The notes beneath the pieces were generated by a model. That model was not told the DNA's origin and did not search any database. It worked only from the letters and a program-made list of their open reading frames with translations. A stretch of 64,000 bases of DNA, from NCBI RefSeq assembly GCF_947331435.1, contig NZ_CAMZOF010000008.1, forward strand, positions 372,001 through 436,000, read 5' to 3'. The stretch comes from Pelagibius sp. Alg239-R121 (GTDB taxonomy: Bacteria > Pseudomonadota > Alphaproteobacteria > Kiloniellales > Kiloniellaceae). The stretch's first letter is position 1; each line of letters begins with the position of its first letter. The position numbers and the translations under genes are program-made. Positions 52,116 through 60,655 of the stretch are shown in pieces.

Positions 52116-54119
52116 ATGTATTTTTGCCAACTCCCGTCCCTGAGAAACGCACAACCCCTATTGTCACGAAGGTCGTTCCGCTTGCTCGAGCGTTCCGTCA
52201 GATGGGTCTTATTGATCATCATAATGAGCGTGGCTGGCACGGCGATGGCGGACCCTGCAGCGGTTCAGGATTCTGATGCTCGTTCAAAGCCTGAAGGCAA
52301 CGGGTGGAGGCAACTTGGTATCGGCATTTCGAGCCAAACCTTTACCAAAGTCATCTTTAACAGCGATGGCCGCCGTGGTTGGGCGCTTGGAAACGATGAT
52401 TCGTTGTGGGCGACGACTGATGGCGGTGCCCACTGGGTAGTGCGATTCAGAGCTGGCATTGTTCTTCACAGTATTGCGTTTGCAGCTGATGGATTGAGAG
52501 GCTGGGCCGTTGGTGAAGATGGCACAATTATTTACAGCCACGACGGTGGCAAGAGCTGGAACTATAAACGTCAAGGAGGTTCCACCCTCTACAATGTCAC
52601 GTTCGATGCAGCTGGCAAACTGGGCTGGGCGGTCGGTGGGACAGCTTATCCTGCCGATGGAGTCATCCTCGCGACCAAAGACGGTGGTGAGTCCTGGGTT
52701 CAACAGTACAGCGGGAGCCTCGTCTTTTACGATGTCGCCTTCACTGCAGACGGGCGCCATGGGTGGGTTGTCGGACAAATCGGGGAGATACTCGAAACGA
52801 GTGACGGTGGGACGACATGGAACGAACAGTTCAGCAGTGCGGATGGGCTTCTGGGGGTTGAGATCCATCATGACGCCGTTCGAGGATGGGCGGTTGGCGT
52901 AAACGGCGTGTTGATAATGACTGAAGATGGTGGCCAAGATTGGTCTGAACTCTACCTGGGCCGGCACAAACTGATTGATGTTACGTTCGTAGATGATGGA
53001 AAGCGTGGTTGGATCGTAGGGGATGACGGTCTGATTTTATCTACGCTCGATGGTGGCGAGACATGGCGGGAACAGCAGAAAGGCGGCCCAGATCTTCTCA
53101 GCGTCACGTTTGACAGTGATGGGCGACAGGGCTGGGTTGTCGGCGCGTCCGGCACAATTTTTACGACGGCAGATGGCGGGCAAAACTGGACCCAACAGCG
53201 ACACGGCAGCCCAACCTTTTTATCCGCATCATTTTCTGATGATGGACAAACGGGCATCGCCGTTGGTGCAAGCTCCTACAATGATAGCGGCGTTATCTTC
53301 ACGACGAAAGATGCAGGCACGACGTGGCTCGAACAGGTTAACGGCGTCGAACCTTTATTGAGTGTTGTTCTTCACGGCGATGGCAATAACGGGTGGGCCG
53401 TTGGTGCGAAAGGGGCCATTTTCTGGACCATTGACGGCGGGGAGCATTGGGTGAGCCAGACTGTCGGAATTCCAACTCTCCTGGATGTTGCATTCGATCG
53501 GAAAGGCCGGCGCGGTTGGGCGGTCGGTTTGGCGAGCGCCATTTTTTCTACCCGTGACGGCGGCAATACCTGGGTCTCACAGCGAGAATTGAAGGCGGGA
53601 GATTTCGACAGGGGCAGCTTATGGGGGGTTGCGGCCTCGGAAGATGGTTCACACGTGTGGGCAGTTGGGGGAACGGGATATCGCGGTTCCAGGCGCAGGC
53701 TGATCATGATGACTAAGGATGGCGGGCGGACCTGGACAGAAGAGACAAATGACTCGCCAACTCTCTACGATGTGTTTTTTCTGCCTGACGCTAAGACCGG
53801 TTGGGCTGTCGGAGGATATCAAGGGTGGGGCGACGCCGTGATCATGAAGACCATCAATGGCGGGGAAAGCTGGACCGAACAACAGCGTGACGGCCCAGCT
53901 CTAATTAGAGTTTCCTTTCAGCCGGACGGGCGGCATGGCTGGATCCTGGGTGAGGAGGGCCTCATTCTGGCGACTGTTGATGGCGGTGAGACTTGGTCGG
54001 AGCTAGAACTGCCCAAGGCCGGTTTGTATGCTGTTACGGCGCTCAAGGGTGGTCGGTTTTTAGCTGTTGGAGACTATATGAACACGGTCATCAGCACAGG
54101 AATTGCGGGCGGCCGTTAG
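52116..54119 (+). CDS. Exported Ycf48-like repeat protein (about 14 beta-propeller repeats)
   Basis: Protein of 667 residues with a signal sequence (hydrophobic block at about 29-44, cleavage after AMA). From about residue 60 to the end it is built of some 14 repeats of 41-48 residues of the form RGWAVG-x-DGTI-x-x-T-x-DGG-x-x-W with a following L-x-V-x-F strand and DG. The last one is incomplete in its second half. Fourteen blades would fit two seven-bladed propellers. Such repeats occur in Ycf48/BNR-type photosystem assembly or sialidase-like proteins. No catalytic Asp-box set is obvious, so a surface or periplasmic binding scaffold is likelier than an enzyme. Confidence 0.82.
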   Translation: MYFCQLPSLRNAQPLLSRRSFRLLERSVRWVLLIIIMSVAGTAMADPAAVQDSDARSKPEGNGWRQLGIGISSQTFTKVIFNSDGRRGWALGNDDSLWATTDGGAHWVVRFRAGIVLHSIAFAADGLRGWAVGEDGTIIYSHDGGKSWNYKRQGGSTLYNVTFDAAGKLGWAVGGTAYPADGVILATKDGGESWVQQYSGSLVFYDVAFTADGRHGWVVGQIGEILETSDGGTTWNEQFSSADGLLGVEIHHDAVRGWAVGVNGVLIMTEDGGQDWSELYLGRHKLIDVTFVDDGKRGWIVGDDGLILSTLDGGETWREQQKGGPDLLSVTFDSDGRQGWVVGASGTIFTTADGGQNWTQQRHGSPTFLSASFSDDGQTGIAVGASSYNDSGVIFTTKDAGTTWLEQVNGVEPLLSVVLHGDGNNGWAVGAKGAIFWTIDGGEHWVSQTVGIPTLLDVAFDRKGRRGWAVGLASAIFSTRDGGNTWVSQRELKAGDFDRGSLWGVAASEDGSHVWAVGGTGYRGSRRRLIMMTKDGGRTWTEETNDSPTLYDVFFLPDAKTGWAVGGYQGWGDAVIMKTINGGESWTEQQRDGPALIRVSFQPDGRHGWILGEEGLILATVDGGETWSELELPKAGLYAVTALKGGRFLAVGDYMNTVISTGIAGGR

Positions 54120-54126
54120 ACTGGCG

Positions 54127-54561
54127 TCAAATAAAATCGACGTCGTCTCCCAGCGAAATCCTGCCGCCCTTTATCACGCGGCAACAAACGCCGCCGCGCC
54201 AGTCCGGTTCCAATGCCCGGCGTAGACCGGGGCTGGCTTTATCCATGATGGTACAGGGATCGGTTTCGCAGTAGATCTCCAGAACGACATCGCCAATTTT
54301 CAAGCGCGAACCTGTGGCTTCTTTCAATGCAACGCCTTCGACCAGCAGATTGGCGCGGCGGGTGGTCCAGGCCAGGTCCTTGCCATGTTCGGCGCAGGTT
54401 GCTTCCCAATCTTCGCGGGCAAGGACCGAAATCTGCCGGCGGCGAAGCTTGCCGCGGTAGTCGCCTTCAAGGCCCTGTTCCACCGTAACTCCGGCGGCGT
54501 GAATTTCTTCCATCGGCGCTCCGCTCTTGGCTTTTCGGGCAATGCCCAGCAACTTTCCCAT
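54127..54561 (-). CDS. MOSC domain protein
   Basis: Protein of 144 residues from the ATG at 54561 (AGGA upstream). The core has TRRANLLVEG, GDVVLEIYCETDPC and the late Cys-rich GGVCCRV, matching the MOSC domain that in molybdenum cofactor sulfurases and YiiM/YcbX proteins binds Mo cofactor or sulfur. No second domain is present. It starts 11 bases after the CFA synthase stop. Its role could be sulfur carrying or N-hydroxy reduction; not shown. Confidence 0.82.
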   Translation of the reverse strand: MGKLLGIARKAKSGAPMEEIHAAGVTVEQGLEGDYRGKLRRRQISVLAREDWEATCAEHGKDLAWTTRRANLLVEGVALKEATGSRLKIGDVVLEIYCETDPCTIMDKASPGLRRALEPDWRGGVCCRVIKGGRISLGDDVDFI

Positions 54562-54571
54562 CTTGCAGTTC

Positions 54572-55873
54572 CTATTCGTAGAGGTCTGCACGGGTCGGCG
54601 GCATACCCGATAGGCCGCGAGTGCGCTTGGAGGCAAGGGTCTGAAAGATGTTCAGGGTTCCGCGTTCGAAGGCCATGGAAACGCCGGCGAGATAGAGCAC
54701 CCAGAGCCGGTAGCGCTCCTCGCCGGCTTCGGCGATGGCGGCTTCGCGTTTGGCCATCAGGCGTTCCGCCCAGAGACGTGTCGTGCGTGCATAGTGTTCG
54801 CGCCAGGCTTCGACATCGTGCACTTCGAAGCCGTGGGCTTCCAGGTTTCGGATCGACATACCGACATGATCGACCTCTGCCCCTGGGAAGATGTACTTCA
54901 GCATCGAGGTGTATTCAGGACGCTTCTTGTTGAACTTCGCATCACTCGACTTGCCTCGCCGAGCAATGGAATGGTGCAGATAGAGGCCACGCGGCTCCAA
55001 CAGCCGGTTTACGGTCTTGAAGTAGCTGGCATGGTTGGCGATACCCACATGCTCGAACATGCCGATTGAAGATACCTTGTCAAAGGTTCCTTCCAGGTCG
55101 CGAAAGTCGCGCAACTCGACGGAGACCTTATCGCTGAGACCCCGTTCCTCGATGCGTTTACGGGCCAGTTCCAGTTGTTCATCCGACAGAGTCACGCCGA
55201 GGGCCGTGACGCCGTAATGCTCGGCAGCGTGACAGATCAGTGCTCCCCAGCCGCAACCGATGTCCAACAGGCGTTCCCCGGGCTTCAGGCGCAGCTTTTT
55301 GCAGATCATGTCCAGTTTGTCGCGCTGAGCCGTATCGATATCGTTGGCCCAATCCGTGAAGTAACCGCAGGTATAAACCATCTCCTTGTCAAGGAAGAGG
55401 CGATAGAAATCGTTGGAAACGTCGTAGTGATAGGCGATATCCGCCTTGTCGCTGCCTTTGCCTGCGGTGGAACCCTCGCCCAGCTTGTCGCTTGAGCCGC
55501 CTGACTTTTTAAAGGCGACAGCAAGAGGTAGGGCGGCCTTCAGCAGCAAACCTTTGTCCAGACGTTCGCGCAGAACCCGGGATTTGCCTTGCGGGCGACG
55601 GGATGCGAGTTCGAACAAAGTCCCGCCGCGGATGTCGATATCACCGGCAATATGCAAGTCGATCAGAGTCTTGGCTTTTGGACGCCGCAGCAGGCGGGGC
55701 AGGGCCATTTCGTCAGTGATCGCAAGCCGCAGGTCGGAATCGCCGTTTCGCTCCGCTGGAATGGTCGAGCCATCCCAGAGTTCGAAGCCGAAATCCAATT
55801 CGAGGCGTTCATGAACGTGAGCGAGAGCCCGGCGCGCCGCATCGAGACGGCTTTGCCCATGATTCGAGGGCAT
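54572..55873 (-). CDS. cfa: Cyclopropane-fatty-acyl-phospholipid synthase
   Basis: SAM-dependent enzyme of 433 residues acting on unsaturated acyl chains of membrane phospholipids. Motif I is LLDIGCGWGALICHAAEHYG, preceded by YHYDVSNDFYRLFLD and YTCGYF, both hallmarks. The later block EYTSMLKYIFPGAEV contains the conserved Tyr and FPG. Length is somewhat above E. coli Cfa (382). The MOSC gene follows in the same direction. Confidence 0.92.
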   Translation of the reverse strand: MPSNHGQSRLDAARRALAHVHERLELDFGFELWDGSTIPAERNGDSDLRLAITDEMALPRLLRRPKAKTLIDLHIAGDIDIRGGTLFELASRRPQGKSRVLRERLDKGLLLKAALPLAVAFKKSGGSSDKLGEGSTAGKGSDKADIAYHYDVSNDFYRLFLDKEMVYTCGYFTDWANDIDTAQRDKLDMICKKLRLKPGERLLDIGCGWGALICHAAEHYGVTALGVTLSDEQLELARKRIEERGLSDKVSVELRDFRDLEGTFDKVSSIGMFEHVGIANHASYFKTVNRLLEPRGLYLHHSIARRGKSSDAKFNKKRPEYTSMLKYIFPGAEVDHVGMSIRNLEAHGFEVHDVEAWREHYARTTRLWAERLMAKREAAIAEAGEERYRLWVLYLAGVSMAFERGTLNIFQTLASKRTRGLSGMPPTRADLYE

Positions 55874-56028
55874 GAAAACTCCTTGGAAGGTCGCGCATTA
55901 CCGGATTGCTATCGGTTAGCGAATCCGTTGGATCCGGGCGATGCTATCCAAGCAGGAGGATAGCCGCAACGCCGCTTCGCAGACTGATTTTTTCTGAATA
56001 AACCGCGGCGCTGCGTTCCAGGCCACCG

Positions 56029-56277
56029 TCAATGTTGACGGGCGGCAACGATGAGGCATTCAATCTCGGTTTCACCCAAAGCGCGGGAGGCTTCAAGGCG
56101 GTTGAGACCCTTGACCAGAACAAAGCCTTTTTTGTCGTCACGACGAACCTGAATGGGGCTCTGTTCACCCTCTTCAAGAAGGCTTTCTGCCCGTTCGGCG
56201 ATCTTGCCTTCGTCGAGGTCGTTTTTCAGCTTTGCCGGCACGTATATGCCGGCGATCGGTATCTGGTGTGTCTTCAT
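56029..56277 (-). CDS. Mini ParB/Srx-like domain protein
   Basis: Small protein of 82 residues consisting of only a ParB N-terminal-type domain: an early IPIAGIYVP, then SIQ-like SPIQVRRDD, and VKGLNRLEASRALGE, which resembles the ParB box (G-x-x-R-x-x-A). No DNA-binding domain follows. It sits 42 bases after a parvulin gene and might be co-transcribed with it. Function unknown; CTPase activity cannot be judged. Confidence 0.72.
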   Translation of the reverse strand: MKTHQIPIAGIYVPAKLKNDLDEGKIAERAESLLEEGEQSPIQVRRDDKKGFVLVKGLNRLEASRALGETEIECLIVAARQH

Positions 56278-56319
56278 TTAGTGACTACCGCTGTCAAACT
56301 GATGCCGGTCATCGGATTC

Positions 56320-56640
56320 TCAGGCTGTTCGAAGAATCAAATGATAGCCAAAAGGCGTCTCTACGACACCACTCAGGCCACCGACTTCAAGTCCAAAGGC
56401 AGCCTCGTCAAATTCCGGCACCATCATACCGCGGCCGAAGGGTCCAAGATCGCCGCCACTCTTTCCCGAAGGACAATCTGAATGGGCGCTTGCAAGTTCG
56501 CCGAAGTCCGCGCCTTCATCGAGTCGAGTCTTAAGATCTTCGATCTCGCTTAAGGCTTCGTCTTTAGAACGGGTTGCGCTGGAACGCTGTGATCCTGCAT
56601 ACATAAGTAGGATGTGCGAAGCAGCAACTTGAGCAGACAT
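56320..56640 (-). CDS. Single-domain parvulin peptidyl-prolyl isomerase
   Basis: Protein of 106 residues, the size of E. coli PpiC. Parvulin motifs: AASHILLMY, FGELASAHSDCPSGKSGGDL, GPFGRGMMVPEFDEAAF and TPFGYHLI. The active-site His pair, the Cys/Asp position and Phe residues are present. No signal, so it is cytoplasmic. Likely operon with the small ParB-like gene downstream. Confidence 0.88.
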   Translation of the reverse strand: MSAQVAASHILLMYAGSQRSSATRSKDEALSEIEDLKTRLDEGADFGELASAHSDCPSGKSGGDLGPFGRGMMVPEFDEAAFGLEVGGLSGVVETPFGYHLILRTA

Positions 56641-56859
56641 AGGGAACCTCTTGTAAAAAAAGCGAAAATTTCGAACATGGTTTTTCGAGAGCCGAAACGG
56701 CCTCGAGAAAGCTTTAACAGATTGAAAATAGTTTGTCCCGCAACCAATTTCTTATGGTAAACGGTTCTGTTAACCGAACTTTGCAAGACTTTAGAAAAAT
56801 GTGATCTTTATCGTTAGACCTTCGAACGAAAGAGAAGAAAGAGAGAAGGAGTGGACCAC

Positions 56860-57180
56860 ATGACGCTCAGCGGACGGCAGGACCAACGCCGCAGATACCG
56901 GCGATACCGGTCGACCAATGGCGCGACCCTGAAACTGGGTAGCGACTGGAATCCATGCTCCGCTGTGGATGTGTCGGGTGGTGGCGTATTCCTTGAAACC
57001 TCTTGCCGTCCCGAAATCGGTGATCCAATCGAGATGAAGATTGAAGTGCTGGGGGATTTCACGGGCACGGTTGTCAGGCATGCCTGGAACGGCATCGGCG
57101 TGAAGTTCGATGAAGTTGATTTCAAAAACGAAGGCCTGGCGCAAAACCTGGCCAACCCGAGCCGCCGGCGACTGCACTAA
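56860..57180 (+). CDS. PilZ domain protein
   Basis: Protein of 106 residues from the ATG at 56860, which has AAGGAG eight bases away; a GTG at 56851 overlaps that site and is unlikely. The cyclic-di-GMP-binding motif pair is seen: RRRYRRYR near the start and DVSGGGVFLET. The rest fits a single six-stranded barrel. It may sense c-di-GMP. No partner gene is adjacent. Confidence 0.86.
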   Translation: MTLSGRQDQRRRYRRYRSTNGATLKLGSDWNPCSAVDVSGGGVFLETSCRPEIGDPIEMKIEVLGDFTGTVVRHAWNGIGVKFDEVDFKNEGLAQNLANPSRRRLH

Positions 57181-57309
57181 TTTCTGAAATTTCGGCTAAG
57201 CGCAGCCAAAGCTGCATTCTCTCTCGCCCGTCGATACAGAAATTGGTTCGACTGGTGTTTTAGTTTCGAATGAAACAATGAAGCTTTCGGTCTCTGGTCG
57301 GACTGGCGC

Positions 57310-58065
57310 CTAATTTGAAGCAATCTTGATAGTCAGGTGTGAAATCAGGTCGTCGAACCTGATATCTGGTGCCTGATCCACGATCAAATAGTCGCCTTCC
57401 TGCAGATTTGGCAAAGCAAGAGCCGCTTTGCGCTCTGAGAACTTGGAATGATCGACAGCCATAACACGTTGATCTGCAATAGACATCATCGCCTTCGTTA
57501 TATCGACCTCGCATTGCTCCTGGACCAAAAATCCCCGTTGCGGGTGGATCGTAGACGCCGAGAGAATGGCGTAATCCACCTGCAAGGAAGCAATCACGTC
57601 AAACGCCGCGCGGTCGAAGGCAGCACCATCGTGACTGCGAAGCTGAGTGCCAGCCATAAAGACTTTGTTGCCGGGGATCATCGCCAAGGTGCTTGCGACG
57701 AAGGCCGAGTTGGTAACAAGCGTTAAATCACGATGATGCCGTAGTGCCTGCGCGATGAAGCCGGATGTGGAGCCCGTATCGATGGCCAGGGACTGCCCGT
57801 CGTTGACCAGGCGCGCGACCTCCCCGGCAATCGCAATCTTTTCTTCTCGGTTATGGTTCATCCGGGCCAGAAACGGCGGGTCTATGACGCTCTGTGTGCT
57901 GACAATCGCCCCGTGAACTTTCTGCAGTTCGCCACGTGCGACCATCGGTTTGACGATACGCCGTATGGTTTGATCGCTGACTTTTAAAAGATCTGCGAGC
58001 TCGTTCACGCTAATTCGGCCACGCAAGCCGATTGCGTTCAGAATGTCTTGCTCATACTTCGACAT
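57310..58065 (-). CDS. DeoR family transcriptional regulator
   Basis: Regulator of 251 residues with an N-terminal winged helix (ISVNELADLLKVSDQTIRRI) and a sugar-phosphate-isomerase-like effector domain with the loop AIDTGSTSGFIAQAL. It is divergent from the FAD/GcvT gene at 58214 and probably represses that operon, responding to a phosphorylated compound. A phospho-choline-type effector would suit the kinase-like gene in the operon, but that is a guess. Confidence 0.9.
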   Translation of the reverse strand: MSKYEQDILNAIGLRGRISVNELADLLKVSDQTIRRIVKPMVARGELQKVHGAIVSTQSVIDPPFLARMNHNREEKIAIAGEVARLVNDGQSLAIDTGSTSGFIAQALRHHRDLTLVTNSAFVASTLAMIPGNKVFMAGTQLRSHDGAAFDRAAFDVIASLQVDYAILSASTIHPQRGFLVQEQCEVDITKAMMSIADQRVMAVDHSKFSERKAALALPNLQEGDYLIVDQAPDIRFDDLISHLTIKIASN

Positions 58066-58125
58066 TAGAGTTTCCGGGTGCGACTGAATTCACATAGGGC
58101 CGGTGTTTCACTCATTCTAAAGTTT

Positions 58126-58194
58126 AATATCAACAAAAAACATCAAAATTATTGATTTATGTCGAAATAGAGGTTTTGCTTGAAGAGGCAAAAC
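58126..58194. promoter_or_regulatory. Candidate DeoR operators and leader hairpin in the divergent region
   Basis: An AT-rich stretch contains ATCAA-AATTA-TTGAT (58142-58156, a perfect 5-5-5 dyad) with a further ATCAA half-site at about 58129. Closer to the gene, GTTTTGC (58173-58179) and GCAAAAC (58188-58194) form a 7-bp hairpin just before the ribosome site of the FAD/GcvT gene. Either could be the DeoR target. Confidence 0.4.
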
Positions 58195-58213
58195 TGGAAA
58201 ATCGAAGCAGGAT

Positions 58214-60631
58214 ATGAGCACGCACTCGGCAAAGCACCTGATCATCGGCGGCGGTATTATCGGTTGTTCCATCGCCTATCACCTCGCCAAAGCCGGAGAG
58301 CAGGATGTGGTTTTGCTGGAAAAATCCAGTCTGACAGAAGGCGCGACCTGGCACGCAGCGGGGCTCGTCGGTCAGCTGCGCTCCTCGCGTAATACAACGC
58401 GCATGCTTCAGAAATCCGTGGCACTTTATGACCGCTTAGAAGCTGAAACCGGCTTGGCCTGTGATTGGAAGAAGGTGGGGAGTCTCCGCCTGGCTGCATC
58501 ACACGACCGGATGCTCGAGGCAAAACGCCTGGCGGCAATGGCCCGCAGCTTTGGGCTGGAAATGAACATCATTTCCGCTGCCGAAGCACAGGAACTCTTT
58601 CCCTACATTGAAACGAACGGACTTGAGGGTGCGGCCTTTATTCCCACAGACGGGCACGTTGATCCTGCCTCGCTATGCCAGTCAATTGCCGCTGGCGCAC
58701 GCCTTCACGGCGCTTCTCTGCGGCAGGGCGTGAAGGTAACCGACTTTAAGCTCGAAAAGGGCCGTATCGTTGAAGTCATGACCAGTGACGGGAGTTACGA
58801 GGCGGAAACGGTGACCCTGGCAACCGGGATGTGGAGCCGTGAGCTTGGGCAAAAACTCAGGCTCCGGATCCCGGCTTGTGCGGTCGAGCATCAATATGTT
58901 GTCACCGAACCAATTCCGGATTTCCCAGATGGCTTACCGACTCTCAGAGATCCCGATCGGCTGGTCTATTACAAGCCGGATGCGGGGGGCAGGCTGGTCA
59001 TCGGCGGTTATGAGGACGATACGCGGCCCTTTGGAGATTCCGGAATTCCAGGCGAGTTCGCCCGCCAGCTCTTACCGGAAAATCTCGAGCGCTTCGAGCC
59101 GTTGGCCGCCTGTGCAGCCGAGGTGACACCGGTCGTCAATGAAGTCGGTATCCGCCAATTCATCAATGGCCCGATACCTTATTCCGCCGACGGCGATTTC
59201 GTCATGGGCCCCGCACCGGATTTTCATAATCTGATGCTCGCAACCGGATTTCTCTATGGCATCGCGGCAGCCGGTGGCGCAGGTGAAATGATGTCGGAAT
59301 GGATTCTGGAAGGACGTCCGAGCCTCGATCTCTGGCCGCTCGATGCGCGGCGTTTCGATCGTCATCATGGGTCCAGGGCCTTCATGTATCCGCGCGCCGT
59401 CGAACATTACGCGCACCACTATAAAATGCGCTATCCCGGTGCAGAAAGCAGCGTCGCCCGAAATCTGCGGTTAAGTCCCCTGCACGAACGTCTGAAGTCA
59501 AAAGGTGCCGTGTTCGGGTCAAAAAACGGTTGGGAACGGCCACTTTGGTTCGCGCCAGCCGGAACCGCTCCGGTCGATCAACTGGATTTTCTTGAGCCGG
59601 GTTGGAAAGCCTTCGCTGCCGAAGAGCATAGGGCAGTGCGCGAAGGTGTCGTCCTGATTGATCAGTCGAGTTTCTCAAAGTTTGAATTGTTCGGGCCAGG
59701 CGCATTGAAAGCTATGCAGCAGCTGGCTGTCTCCAACATGGATAAGCCCGTTGGTGCCGTCATTTACACTCAGCTCTGCAATGAGCACGGTGGGATCGAA
59801 GCCGATATCACTGTGATTCGTCTCGCAGAGGCGCATTTCTACATCGTGACGGGGGCGGGATTCGGGGTCCATGACGGCGACTGGATCCGCCGCAACCTGC
59901 CGAACGACGGATCGGCCACGCTTGTCGAAATGACGTCGGCACGGGCTGTAATCAACCTCTGTGGTCCACACGCCCGCGACGTCCTGGCGGTGGTATCAGA
60001 GGATGATGTCTCGAACGCAGCCTTTCCCTTCGCGACGGCGCAAACCCTCACCATTGGCGCGGCACCGGTGAGGGCCGTCCGCATCGGTTACGTCGGTGAA
60101 CTTGGTTGGGAGCTCCATATTCCGAGCGAGTTTGGGCTCCATGTCTATGACCAGCTCTGGGACGCGGGACAGGAATTTGGCATCCGGGATGTTGGCTACC
60201 GCGCGATTGATTCTCTTCGCATGGAAAAAGGCTATCTCTACTGGAGTGCAGACATCACGCCCGACTACAGTCCATGTGAAGCCGGTCTTGGTGGGCGGAT
60301 TCATCTGCGTTCAAAGGGCGACTTTACTGGCCGTTCGGCGCTGGAAAGCCAGAAGAAAGAAGGTGTTACGCGGCAACTTTGCAGCTTCATCTCTGAACAG
60401 CCGCTTCCTCTCTATGGAGGAGAACCCATCCTCGTCGGCGATCAGACCGTGTCGCTCGTTTCGAGTACAGCGTTCGGCCACACGGTGGGGCGGCAGATCA
60501 TGACCGGTTACCTGCCGTCAGAGCTGACATCACGGCGCGAATTCAAGCTCGAAGCCTTTGGGGAACGATACGCGATCGAGCGCGTGGAAGGACCGCTTTA
60601 CGATCCGGAGAACAAAAGGCTTAAGGCCTGA
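58214..60631 (+). CDS. FAD-dependent oxidoreductase with GcvT domains (second paralogue)
   Basis: Protein of 805 residues. FAD fold LIIGGGIIGCSIAYHL at 9-24; GATWHAAG with His47 at the covalent-flavin position; later VRIGYVGELGWELHIPSEFG and SLRMEKGYLYWSADITPDYS in the GcvT part. The domain order matches the paralogue at 34528, as does the exact length, yet the sequences differ widely, so they are old duplicates or separate acquisitions. It should oxidatively demethylate an N-methylated amino acid such as dimethylglycine or sarcosine with THF as acceptor. It is followed after 24 bases by a choline-kinase-like gene. Confidence 0.9.
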   Translation: MSTHSAKHLIIGGGIIGCSIAYHLAKAGEQDVVLLEKSSLTEGATWHAAGLVGQLRSSRNTTRMLQKSVALYDRLEAETGLACDWKKVGSLRLAASHDRMLEAKRLAAMARSFGLEMNIISAAEAQELFPYIETNGLEGAAFIPTDGHVDPASLCQSIAAGARLHGASLRQGVKVTDFKLEKGRIVEVMTSDGSYEAETVTLATGMWSRELGQKLRLRIPACAVEHQYVVTEPIPDFPDGLPTLRDPDRLVYYKPDAGGRLVIGGYEDDTRPFGDSGIPGEFARQLLPENLERFEPLAACAAEVTPVVNEVGIRQFINGPIPYSADGDFVMGPAPDFHNLMLATGFLYGIAAAGGAGEMMSEWILEGRPSLDLWPLDARRFDRHHGSRAFMYPRAVEHYAHHYKMRYPGAESSVARNLRLSPLHERLKSKGAVFGSKNGWERPLWFAPAGTAPVDQLDFLEPGWKAFAAEEHRAVREGVVLIDQSSFSKFELFGPGALKAMQQLAVSNMDKPVGAVIYTQLCNEHGGIEADITVIRLAEAHFYIVTGAGFGVHDGDWIRRNLPNDGSATLVEMTSARAVINLCGPHARDVLAVVSEDDVSNAAFPFATAQTLTIGAAPVRAVRIGYVGELGWELHIPSEFGLHVYDQLWDAGQEFGIRDVGYRAIDSLRMEKGYLYWSADITPDYSPCEAGLGGRIHLRSKGDFTGRSALESQKKEGVTRQLCSFISEQPLPLYGGEPILVGDQTVSLVSSTAFGHTVGRQIMTGYLPSELTSRREFKLEAFGERYAIERVEGPLYDPENKRLKA

Positions 60632-60655
60632 ACTGATAGGGGGGGAGAAGACAGT

